From Faucicola osloensis_D (GTDB lineage: Bacteria > Pseudomonadota > Gammaproteobacteria > Pseudomonadales > Moraxellaceae), in assembly GCA_020041925.1 (NCBI GenBank), contig CP083409.1: a stretch of 64,000 nucleotides of DNA. One strand, written 5' to 3'. Of this stretch, positions 16,759-24,157 are shown one piece after another. Both the position numbers and the translations under genes were made by a program. The notes below the pieces were generated by a model that was not told the origin of the DNA, searched no databases, and saw nothing but the letters and a program-made list of their open reading frames with translations. Within the stretch, counting starts at the first letter, position 1. Every line of letters starts with the position of its first letter.

Positions 16759-18648
16759 ATGGCAATCACGTTGGCATTGGTCGGGGCACCAAACTGCGGT
16801 AAAACGGCTACCTTTAATGCCTTGACGGGGGCAAAAGCAAAAATTGCCAACTACTCTGGCGTCACAGTGGACAAAAAATTTGCCACGTGGTTGGGCAATC
16901 CAGCGGTCACTATCTTAGATTTACCCGGTACTTATAGTTTGCGCACCACCAGCCCTGATGAGCAAGTCACCCGTGAGGTATTGCTCGGTCAACAGGCAGG
17001 TGAAAAACCGCTTGATGGCATTATCGCGGTCGCCGATGCGACGAATTTGCGTCTTAGTTTGCGGATGCTACTGGAGCTCAAACAACTGGGCTTGCCCATG
17101 ATGGTCGCGCTCAATTTATCCGATGTCGCGGCTTCACGCGGGGTGGTGATTGATGAAGATGCACTAGCCGAAGTCTTGGGTATGCCCGTGGTCAAAACCA
17201 TCGCCATCAAACGTGACGGCACTGCCAAATTGCACCAACTACTCGGTGAGTTTGTGGCGCAGCAAGCCAACCAATCCGCTATCGCGCTGCGTAACGCGCA
17301 ATATTTTACCCAAGTCGCTGACACCATTGATAACTTAGATGCCACTGTCTTATACCAAGAAGCCGACTCGATTATCGCCCATGCGGTACGCGAAAAAGGC
17401 GCCCTACCCAATTGGCATGAGCGTTTAGACAGTCTGTTATTGCACCCATTTTGGGGCATGGTGATTTTGCTGATTGTACTATTTGTGATGTTCCAAGCGG
17501 TGTATTCATGGGCTGCCCCGTTGATGGATGGCTTAGATAGCCTAGTCAATATGCTAGGGAATTGGATTACCGCTCAGTTAGGTTCTGGATTGTTACAAAG
17601 TCTATTGGTCGATGGCGTGCTTGCGGGTGTCGGCGGGGTGATTGTTTTTTTGCCGCAAATTACGATTCTGTTTTTGTTTATTTTGGTGTTAGAAGATTCG
17701 GGTTATTTGCCACGTGCGGCTTTTTTGCTGGATAATTTATTGGCAAAAACAGGCTTGTCAGGTCGGGCATTTATCCCGCTGCTTTCAAGTTTTGCCTGTG
17801 CTGTACCTTCGGTCATGGCGACTCGCACCATTCCCAATGCCCGCGAGCGCCTTGTCACCATGGCACTGGCACCGATGTTGACCTGTTCGGCACGCTTGCC
17901 GATTTATGCATTAATCATCGCCGCCGTGATTCCCGATACCAAAGTATTGGGACTGTTTAATCTGCAAGGTCTGACTTTGTTCGCGCTCTATCTTGCTGGG
18001 ATTGTGTCGGCGGCTTTGGTCGCCTTGGGGCTTAAATGGATAGCTAAAGTACAAGGTCGCACGAGCTTGACGGCGCTGATGATGGAGCTACCGACTTATC
18101 GCTTGCCCAACGTGCGCCATATTGCGATTAGCCTTTGGGATAAAGTTAAAGCGTTCTTGACACGCGCAGGTACGATTATTTTTTCGTTGTCCATATTGTT
18201 ATGGGTATTGGTGACTTTCCCAAAACCGCCTGCCAACGCCACAGGTCCTGCCATTGATTATAGTATTGCCGGTCATCTTGGGCATTGGATTCATCCGCTT
18301 TTCGCGCCGATTGGGTTTGATTGGCAAACCTGTATCGCCATGATTCCTGGCATTGCTGCCCGTGAAGTGGTGGTCGCTGCGATGGGTACTGTGTATGCAG
18401 TGAGTGGTGATGAAGCAGCGGTGAGTGAAGGCTTAATCCCGATTATCCGCAATCATTGGGGACTACCAACGGCGTTTGCGTTTTTGGCGTGGTATATCTA
18501 TGCACCCATGTGTATGGCAACGATTGCCACCATCAAACGAGAGAGCAATTCGGGCAAATATACGGCGATGATTGTGGCGTTTTTATTTGTATTAGCCTAT
18601 ATCGCAGCTTTTATTACTTATCGTGTGACAGATATACTCGTTAATTAA
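16759..18648 (+). CDS. feoB: Ferrous iron transporter FeoB
   Basis: GTPase-coupled Fe(II) permease of the inner membrane. The N-terminal G domain shows GAPNCGKT (G1, residues 9-16), the NYSGVTVDKK switch region, DLPGTYSL (G3) and NLSD (G4). The membrane part has the Gate motifs SFACAVPSVMATRTIPNARERL and MLTCSARLPIYALI plus several further hydrophobic helices. At 629 residues it is shorter than E. coli FeoB (773) but within the range of shorter forms. It is preceded by feoA and followed after 19 bp by a Cys-rich membrane peptide gene. The assignment is certain. Confidence 0.97.
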   Translation: MAITLALVGAPNCGKTATFNALTGAKAKIANYSGVTVDKKFATWLGNPAVTILDLPGTYSLRTTSPDEQVTREVLLGQQAGEKPLDGIIAVADATNLRLSLRMLLELKQLGLPMMVALNLSDVAASRGVVIDEDALAEVLGMPVVKTIAIKRDGTAKLHQLLGEFVAQQANQSAIALRNAQYFTQVADTIDNLDATVLYQEADSIIAHAVREKGALPNWHERLDSLLLHPFWGMVILLIVLFVMFQAVYSWAAPLMDGLDSLVNMLGNWITAQLGSGLLQSLLVDGVLAGVGGVIVFLPQITILFLFILVLEDSGYLPRAAFLLDNLLAKTGLSGRAFIPLLSSFACAVPSVMATRTIPNARERLVTMALAPMLTCSARLPIYALIIAAVIPDTKVLGLFNLQGLTLFALYLAGIVSAALVALGLKWIAKVQGRTSLTALMMELPTYRLPNVRHIAISLWDKVKAFLTRAGTIIFSLSILLWVLVTFPKPPANATGPAIDYSIAGHLGHWIHPLFAPIGFDWQTCIAMIPGIAAREVVVAAMGTVYAVSGDEAAVSEGLIPIIRNHWGLPTAFAFLAWYIYAPMCMATIATIKRESNSGKYTAMIVAFLFVLAYIAAFITYRVTDILVN

Positions 18649-18667
18649 TTGATTGAAAGGAGTTGTT

Positions 18668-18802
18668 ATGAACGCGCAAATGCAGACTTTTATCGTGATG
18701 TTGATGGTATTGATAGCGTTGGTATATGTGGCAATCAAAGCCAAAAAGCGCTTAACTGCCAAAAATAGTAGTTGCGGCGGCTGCGGTAAATGCGGTCATT
18801 GA
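18668..18802 (+). CDS. FeoB-associated Cys-rich membrane protein (44 residues)
   Basis: A 44-codon gene starting 19 bp after feoB with a strong AAAGGAG ribosome-binding site. The product has one hydrophobic helix (about 8-24), a Lys-rich stretch, and a C-terminal CGGCGKCGH-type tail with three cysteines. This matches the small FeoB-associated Cys-rich membrane protein family that often replaces FeoC. It is probably an inner-membrane peptide with the Cys tail in the cytosol, perhaps helping FeoB or binding metal; the function is not established. Spacing indicates co-translation with feoB. Confidence 0.82.
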   Translation: MNAQMQTFIVMLMVLIALVYVAIKAKKRLTAKNSSCGGCGKCGH

Positions 18803-18841
18803 TTGAAGATTACAATCTTGGTGTTTAGAACTTAGATATTT

Positions 18842-18869
18842 AGGGCGTATGCGCCACGCCCGTCTTTTT
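18842..18869 (+). terminator. Terminator after the feo locus
   Basis: Stem GGGCGT / ACGCCC with an inner TATGCGCC loop and a following CTTTTT, 40 bp past the Cys-rich peptide gene. It closely resembles the hairpin at 5249-5275. Confidence 0.7.
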
Positions 18870-18912
18870 AGCGAACAATTTGCCGTTTAAAATTTACTGT
18901 TTAAATGGACAC

Positions 18913-19473
18913 TTAATCGCCCAAATGTACGTATTTAGCAATCACTTGCTGATGGATGGGAAAATTACCCAGCGTCGCCCCTGCTTTGCGGTCAGCAAAA
19001 TAATGTTGCAGCGTTTCAATGACATTTTGGAACGCCAAGTCTTGCCAAGGGATATCTTCTTCGGCAAACAACGCACATTCTAGGCTCTCGATGCCCACGC
19101 CAAATTTGCCATCTTTGAGCGAGCCGATAAATATCATATGAATCTGTCCGATATCTGGTATGTCGTATAGACAATATAGCTCTAATCCACTGCCGATGGC
19201 TTCGGCTTCTTCAAAGCACTCACGATTGCCGCCATCTTTCATGGTCTCGCCAAGCTCCATAAAGCCTGCAGGCAGCGTCCAATAACCATGCCGCGGTTCA
19301 ATCGCGCGGCGACAGAGCAAAACTTTATCTTCATGGATGAGTAAACAGCCGTTGATGACTTTGGGGTTTTCGTAATGGATGTAGCCACAAGACGGGCACA
19401 CAATGCGCGGCAGACTGTCCATCGGCGGGATTTTGGTTTCGGCTAGATGACCGCATTGCAGGCAGTAAGGCAT
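18913..19473 (-). CDS. NUDIX hydrolase with N-terminal zinc ribbon
   Basis: Predicted nucleoside-diphosphate-X hydrolase. The N-terminus has two CxxC pairs (CLQC, residues 4-7, and CPSC, about 26-29) forming a zinc ribbon as in NudC-like proteins. The NUDIX box GFMELGETMKDGGNRECFEE follows, with the catalytic REx2EE intact. The glycine expected after it is replaced by Glu (RECFEEAEA). The 186 residues are shorter than NudC and lack its SQPWPFPxS motif, so this is a separate Zn-ribbon NUDIX subgroup with unknown substrate. It is convergent with the feo locus. Confidence 0.87.
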   Translation of the reverse strand: MPYCLQCGHLAETKIPPMDSLPRIVCPSCGYIHYENPKVINGCLLIHEDKVLLCRRAIEPRHGYWTLPAGFMELGETMKDGGNRECFEEAEAIGSGLELYCLYDIPDIGQIHMIFIGSLKDGKFGVGIESLECALFAEEDIPWQDLAFQNVIETLQHYFADRKAGATLGNFPIHQQVIAKYVHLGD

Positions 19474-19578
19474 GGCATTTTCCTATTATTTTTATGTTTT
19501 GTGAGGTGAAAGTCGTTTTAAGTATGGTAGCATTGATTGCAGGTTTTTACATGATAAAAATGAGTTGAGCAGCCGATT

Positions 19579-19801
19579 ATGAGAAAGTTTAGCTAAGTAT
19601 CTAGCTTAGGTATTTAGCTCGGTATTAAGTTTGGGATTATTAGCAGGTTGTAGCGCGCCGCATACCCAGCCTAATATGCAAAAACCTGTCTCAGCTATGC
19701 CAGCTTTACCGCTTGGTAGTGATATCGACAATAGACAATTAGTTTTAGATAAATTCGGTCAACTCAAAGCGCCGTATAAACATTGCGAAATTGCCCATTA
19801 A
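19579..19801 (+). pseudogene. Small lipoprotein gene apparently broken by a repeat expansion
   Basis: An ATG at 19579 starts MRKFS and meets a stop after five codons. From 19616 another frame reads SSVLSLGLLAGC, a clear lipobox, then about 50 residues ending KAPYKHCEIAH with a stop at 19801. Between them lie three imperfect units: AGCTAAGTATCT, AGCTTAGGTATTT and AGCTCGGTATTA. Removing the first two (25 bp) would fuse the frames into a 65-residue lipoprotein with signal peptide MRKFSSVLSLGLLAGC. I do not recognise the mature part. Translation from a later non-ATG start is possible, so a working short form is not excluded. Confidence 0.45.
19591..19627. repeat. Three 12/13-bp imperfect tandem units in a signal-peptide region
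   Basis: Units of 12, 13 and 12 bp sharing AGCT and GTAT cores. The 25 extra bases are not a multiple of three, so copy number changes the reading frame of the lipoprotein gene. Confidence 0.7.
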
Positions 19802-19821
19802 ATTTTGATGAATTAAAAAAT

Positions 19822-20421
19822 ATGTCCACAACTAAATTTCAAAGTCCTTTATTGAACCAACTGGCTGAGCGAATCGCAAAACTGCCATTCGACCCCACGC
19901 CGCAGCCGTATTCGGTACTCATCGCCATTACCAATGAAGCTGAGCCAAAAATTTTGTACTCGTTGCGCGCTTCGGATATGCGAGAACATGCCGGCGAAGT
20001 ATCGTTTGCAGGGGGCAGACGTGAAGACACGGACGATAGCAACCAAGCTACCGCGTTACGAGAAACGCATGAGGAAACAGGTATTCATCCCAGTCAAGTG
20101 ACTGTGTTGGGCGAATTGCCCCTACAATTTGCCAAAAGCGGTAGACCTGTCAAGCCGATTGTGGGGGTGATACCACCCGGTGTTAACCTTGTGCCAGAGA
20201 TGTGCGAAATTGCAAGGCTATTTTGGGCAGATTTAGCCACGCTCATTCACCAGCCAACCATCGATTATGCGTATGATTTGGGTCGCCAAGTTATGGTATC
20301 ACCGAGCTTTATCATTGATGGTGAGACCGTGTGGGGCTTGACGGGACGCATCACCGCAAGCCTACTGGAAATGGGATTTGACCGCCAGATTGATTGGTAT
20401 TTTAATGTTCACGATAAATAG
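19822..20421 (+). CDS. CoA pyrophosphatase-type NUDIX hydrolase (NudL-like)
   Basis: Predicted to hydrolyse CoA or related pyrophosphates. The protein (199 residues from the ATG at 19822; a TTG 13 codons earlier is less likely) has the CoA-pyrophosphatase pattern REHAGEVSFAGGRREDTD followed by ALRETHEETGI, giving an intact NUDIX box with REx2EE. The GRPVKPIVGVIP segment and a closing GLTGRITASLLE are also typical of NudL/YeaB. It runs convergently into dacB, leaving only 19 bp between the stops. The upstream DNA holds the broken lipoprotein gene. Confidence 0.9.
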   Translation: MSTTKFQSPLLNQLAERIAKLPFDPTPQPYSVLIAITNEAEPKILYSLRASDMREHAGEVSFAGGRREDTDDSNQATALRETHEETGIHPSQVTVLGELPLQFAKSGRPVKPIVGVIPPGVNLVPEMCEIARLFWADLATLIHQPTIDYAYDLGRQVMVSPSFIIDGETVWGLTGRITASLLEMGFDRQIDWYFNVHDK

Positions 20422-20440
20422 CCAATCAACCAGAAACCAA

Positions 20441-22249
20441 TCACTGCAGCGCTGTCCACGCTAGCATTTCATCGAGCACGGCTTTGGCATTGCTATTATT
20501 TTTGACATTGTCGGCATTAATCATCCCAACCACTGCATACCATTTTCCTGATTTGCCTTGAACATAGCCTGCCATACTGGTGACATTATCGAGCGTGCCT
20601 GTTTTGATCCAAGCATGCCCAATGGCAGGGTTATTTGGCTGGCGCAGTTTGAGCGCTTTGATGGTACCCGACTCGCCTGCCACGCCCAATGAATCACGAT
20701 ATACGGTAAAATTGGGTGAATGATAAGCGAGAGTTAGCAGCGCTAACATACTATTGGGCGCCACGCGGCAATCACGGCATAAACCTGAGGCTCTAGTCAT
20801 TATAGGGGGCTGTGCTTGGGGCAGCTTTTGTTGCCACCACTGGTGAATGTAGGCAAAGGTTTTTGGATAAGTGCTGATACGCTGCTTGTCGGCATACAGC
20901 GGTAGCGACAAGGCGATTTGTTCCGTCATCACATTGTTGGAGTGCTGATTGATGTCTTTGATTTGCTCATGCAATGGATTGGAGGCGACATAGCCAACCA
21001 ATTTTGGGGTCAAGGGTTTGCCAAAGTATTTTAGGTATAAGCGAATATACCAAGGTAGCGCTTGCGGTATCGCCTTGGCTTGCTGCATATAGGGCACTGC
21101 AGGGTTGGCAAATTCAATATTCCCTGTAAAGTTTGGCAAGATTTTTTGCCAATCGGCGATGATTTGTTGTTTCACCAGTACATCCCCATCAGGAAACGTC
21201 AGATAGCGCTTTTGCTCACCACAAAAGGCGGACGCGGTTTGGTGAAAGCTCAATCCTGTGGACGTCAATGTCCCAATCCAATCATCTTGGTTGCTATTGC
21301 AAGGCGCTTGACTGGCTTGCAGTGTTGTAGGCATAGTAAAGTTTGCCAGCGCAGGCTTTAGGCTGACTTGATACGCCGCTACGTCTTTGGGATTAATCGA
21401 AGGTTTGCTTTGGATTTGCTCAAGATTTGCCGCAGGATTGTCGATATCTGTCGAAGCTGATGTTGTGGGTTGCGTGACGCTACTGGTATTAGGCTTTACG
21501 ACCGGTGTGGCATTGGGTTTTGGCAGTGGCACCAAATCCACTTCCACTGTACCAAAATTGGTTAACAAAGCATTGGGCTGGGCATTATAAGGGCGTAATC
21601 CTTTGCCATCAAACGCATTAACATCAAAATCTACCCCTTCAAATTGGCGATTATCGATGATTAAATTGCCTTGTACTTGCTTAATACCCTGTGCTTTAAT
21701 CATGGCAAGTAGCTGGTACAAGCGCTCGTTTTCCAGTTTTGGGTCGCCACTGCCCTGCACAATCACATCGCCATAAAGCGTGCCTTTCCACACAAAACCA
21801 TGCTGATATAATTTGGTTTGCCAAACAAAATCTTTGCCCAAACTATCGAGCGCCACATAAGTGGGAATCAGTTTTTGCGTAGATGCGGGGGTACGTGGCA
21901 CATCAGCGTTATAACTAAACAAAGGCGTTTGGGGCGTGGTCGACGCTGCATTTTGCGGATTGTCCGTTAACGGTTGTACCACCATGCTCAGGCTATCGGT
22001 CGGAATATTGGCTTGGGCAAGTTTGGCCTGAATCGTTTCAGGTAGCTTATTGACTGGATCGCGCTGCCCCATGACTGCATGGCTTTGCTTGGTCACTGGG
22101 TCAGTGGGTATTGGCGGCTGGACTTGTGTGGTATCTGACGTATGACCCACCAAGGATAGACAAGCCATCCCTAGCAACAAACCTGTTTTTAAAGACAATA
22201 ATTGAATGGCGCGGGTTTGCAGACCCACGGATTGGCGCGAATTTTTCAT
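20441..22249 (-). CDS. dacB: D-alanyl-D-alanine carboxypeptidase/endopeptidase (PBP4, DacB)
   Basis: Periplasmic peptidase of family S13 that trims or cleaves peptidoglycan cross-links. The three penicillin-binding motifs are visible: STQK (SxxK, in PASTQKLIPTYVALDSLG), SNN (SxN, in HSNNVMTEQIAL) and KTG (in WIKTGTLDNVTSMAGYV). An N-terminal hydrophobic segment after NSRQSVGLQTRAIQLL acts as signal peptide. At 602 residues it is longer than E. coli PBP4 (477), with a Pro/Thr/Ser-rich insertion around residues 245-280. It is transcribed alone. Confidence 0.94.
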   Translation of the reverse strand: MKNSRQSVGLQTRAIQLLSLKTGLLLGMACLSLVGHTSDTTQVQPPIPTDPVTKQSHAVMGQRDPVNKLPETIQAKLAQANIPTDSLSMVVQPLTDNPQNAASTTPQTPLFSYNADVPRTPASTQKLIPTYVALDSLGKDFVWQTKLYQHGFVWKGTLYGDVIVQGSGDPKLENERLYQLLAMIKAQGIKQVQGNLIIDNRQFEGVDFDVNAFDGKGLRPYNAQPNALLTNFGTVEVDLVPLPKPNATPVVKPNTSSVTQPTTSASTDIDNPAANLEQIQSKPSINPKDVAAYQVSLKPALANFTMPTTLQASQAPCNSNQDDWIGTLTSTGLSFHQTASAFCGEQKRYLTFPDGDVLVKQQIIADWQKILPNFTGNIEFANPAVPYMQQAKAIPQALPWYIRLYLKYFGKPLTPKLVGYVASNPLHEQIKDINQHSNNVMTEQIALSLPLYADKQRISTYPKTFAYIHQWWQQKLPQAQPPIMTRASGLCRDCRVAPNSMLALLTLAYHSPNFTVYRDSLGVAGESGTIKALKLRQPNNPAIGHAWIKTGTLDNVTSMAGYVQGKSGKWYAVVGMINADNVKNNSNAKAVLDEMLAWTALQ

Positions 22250-22587
22250 AACAACAGCAACAATGTGAAGAATCTATACTAGGTATCGAATCTTATCAGG
22301 CAAAAATAAATTAGGCAAAAATAAGCTGCCACCTTATCGCTTTTTGCCATAAAAATCCACCTGATTTCATAGCAAATCGGCTAAAATTAAGGCATTTAGA
22401 CAAACTGCCGTAGCCTTCTGTTGCAATTCTCTACATTTCAATTTTTAGATATTTGCTAAACTGTCGTCTAATTGCCACATTTCAGTCACTGCTATTGCCG
22501 TTTTGGGTTTCAATCGAGAACGCTGACCCAATTGTTTTGGGTGAAAAGTTATTTAGATTAAAAAATTATTTAGGTTAAAAAAACTCT
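22250..22587. other. Divergent intergenic region between dacB and a lipoprotein gene
   Basis: About 338 bp without a gene. It should contain promoters for both genes; a 17-bp duplication (22549-22582) ends 5 bp before the lipoprotein ATG. Confidence 0.5.
22549..22582. repeat. 17-bp tandem duplication before a lipoprotein gene
   Basis: Two adjacent units, TTATTTAGATTAAAAAA and TTATTTAGGTTAAAAAA, differ at one base. They fill the region where a ribosome-binding site would sit, which lacks a clear AGGAG. Confidence 0.88.
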
Positions 22588-23346
22588 ATGTTAAACAAAT
22601 CTATCACCACCTCTGCCATGACTATAGGCGCTATGAGTCTCGTGTTAGCGTTATCTGCATGCTCAAAAAAAGATGACAAAGCCACAACCACCACTGCTTC
22701 GGCAACGACGACCACCACCACGTCAACCTCTACAACTACTGCCCCTGTGGCGGCTTCCCAAGCCATCTCTAGCGCGCCTGCTAGTGCTGCCGTTACCACC
22801 ACTGCTTCGTCAACCACGACAACTGTCACCACGCCAGCTACTGCAGAAAAAACCGCCAACGTTAGCAGCGCGCCTACAGTTGCCGCCAACAATGCCGCGG
22901 CTGCGACACCCAATCTTGCCCTAAAAGCAGATTTGACTCAGTTATTTAAAACCTTAAACGAGCTTGACCGCAATACCCAAGCCAAACAAGCAGAAATGGC
23001 AAAAAAAATGCAAAACGCCAAAACGCCTGCTGACCAACAAGCTTTCTTTAAAGAAGTGGTGGCACAGTTAGATTTGCAAAAAGCCACGCTCAACAAACTA
23101 AAATTTAATGACCCCCGTGTCGCACAAACCCGCGATAAAATGGTTGAAAGTATTACCAATAGCCGTGCTGGTACGGCGGCTTTAATCAAAAAACCAACGG
23201 CAACCCCAGAGACCAATCCAGAAATTGCTAAGTCGATGGAAAAAGCGCAAAAATCCGCTGAAGAAGCCCGTACCATGTTGATGCAATTAACCCAAGAAGC
23301 AGGCATCAAGCCAAAAGGCGCGGACGCCGCTCCCAGTAAAAAATAA
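22588..23346 (+). CDS. Thr-rich lipoprotein of unknown function
   Basis: A 252-residue predicted lipoprotein: signal peptide with lipobox LALSAC (Cys25), then a very Thr/Ala/Ser-rich linker to about residue 110. The helical C-terminal domain (NELDRNTQAKQAEMAKKMQ to MLMQLTQEAGI) looks like a bundle or coiled coil. No enzyme motif is visible. The linker resembles that of the haem lipoprotein at 4021 although the domains differ. Likely envelope location, with the linker extending the domain away from the membrane. Function unknown. Confidence 0.8.
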   Translation: MLNKSITTSAMTIGAMSLVLALSACSKKDDKATTTTASATTTTTTSTSTTTAPVAASQAISSAPASAAVTTTASSTTTTVTTPATAEKTANVSSAPTVAANNAAAATPNLALKADLTQLFKTLNELDRNTQAKQAEMAKKMQNAKTPADQQAFFKEVVAQLDLQKATLNKLKFNDPRVAQTRDKMVESITNSRAGTAALIKKPTATPETNPEIAKSMEKAQKSAEEARTMLMQLTQEAGIKPKGADAAPSKK

Positions 23347-23360
23347 AGTCATTTTTAAAT

Positions 23361-23390
23361 AAAAAACTCTCATGATGAGAGTTTTTTTAT
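23361..23390. terminator. Bidirectional terminator
   Basis: Stem AAAAAACTCTCA / TGAGAGTTTTTT with a 4-nt loop, between the lipoprotein gene and the convergent exonuclease gene. Confidence 0.85.
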
Positions 23391-23421
23391 GTCGGTTAGC
23401 TTTTATGACTTCATAAGCCTG

Positions 23422-24069
23422 CTATGACTTCATTAGATGGGTAAATAACATGGCAGTCATAATGGCATCATTGAGGGCATTATGAGCAGGTAATCGCGGG
23501 ATTTGGTATTCGTCTAGCAGTTGATTGAGGTGTGGTAACTGCCCAACTTGGCTGGGGTCATGTCGATGCTGATTTTGTTGATACAAGCGACTGACATCGA
23601 CAAGTTTATTAGCCAGTTCCACACCCAAAAACGGTTTGGCAATGGCATTTAAAAACGCCATGTCCATGTCCACACAAAACCCAATTATCGGACGGTTTTT
23701 AAGCATTGGCAATAATTGGGTGAGCATCTCGTCATACGATAAGCCATTGTCGACATCTATCGGTCTTAATCCGTGAATCACAATGGTGTCCTGGGTTGGC
23801 ATCACAGGCGGACGGCATACCAAGGACAGCGCGCTATCGGTATCAATCACAAACCCGTTACTTTCTTTGCGTACCTGTACTGCACCGACACTTAAAATAT
23901 AATCTTGTTTAGCATTAAGCCCGGTCATTTCTAGGTCTAGGCTCACCCACTCATTGGGGACTTTAGATAGCGGGGTATCGAACAGATAAGCGTACTCAGG
24001 CTTGCTGAGCCGCTGTTTTTGTCGCTCAAGTTTTTGACCGCCGAACAGATTTTTGATGCGATGAAACAT
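23422..24069 (-). CDS. DnaQ-like 3'-5' exonuclease (DEDD family)
   Basis: Predicted RNase T/DnaQ-type exonuclease. The ExoI motif is VSLDLEMTGLNAKQD (Asp45, Glu47), ExoII is around NRPIIGFCVDMDMAFLN and ExoIII is LPAHNALNDAIMTAMLF with the His and Asp. The 215 residues are typical of stand-alone epsilon-like exonucleases. It follows the cNMP/CBS/DUF294 gene by 73 bp on the same strand; this pairing is common in gammaproteobacteria, and the two probably act in one regulatory or nucleotide-linked process, which is not established. Confidence 0.9.
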   Translation of the reverse strand: MFHRIKNLFGGQKLERQKQRLSKPEYAYLFDTPLSKVPNEWVSLDLEMTGLNAKQDYILSVGAVQVRKESNGFVIDTDSALSLVCRPPVMPTQDTIVIHGLRPIDVDNGLSYDEMLTQLLPMLKNRPIIGFCVDMDMAFLNAIAKPFLGVELANKLVDVSRLYQQNQHRHDPSQVGQLPHLNQLLDEYQIPRLPAHNALNDAIMTAMLFTHLMKS

Positions 24070-24093
24070 GGCTTTTCTCTAAGCAATTAACAC

Positions 24094-24157
24094 TATCTAT
24101 TTAGTTAAAAAATATCTACTTAGTTAAAAAATATCTACTTAGTTAAAAAATATCTAG
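24094..24157. repeat. Three 19-bp tandem repeats overlapping a stop codon
   Basis: Three consecutive units of TATCTACTTAGTTAAAAAA (the first has one change), followed by a partial TATCTAG. The third unit contains the stop codon and last codons of the DUF294 gene (ends 24143); the array fills the space to the exonuclease gene. Confidence 0.93.

Noticed and set aside
22575..22913. Val/Ala-rich minus-strand frame opposite the Thr-rich lipoprotein
   Set aside because: The Thr codons ACC/ACT/ACG read as GGT/AGT/CGT-type codons in the other strand; no signal or RBS.
24094..24157. Possible CRISPR array from the 19-bp repeats (also 13147-13231)
   Set aside because: The units are directly adjacent without spacers, and no cas genes are near; these are simple tandem repeats.
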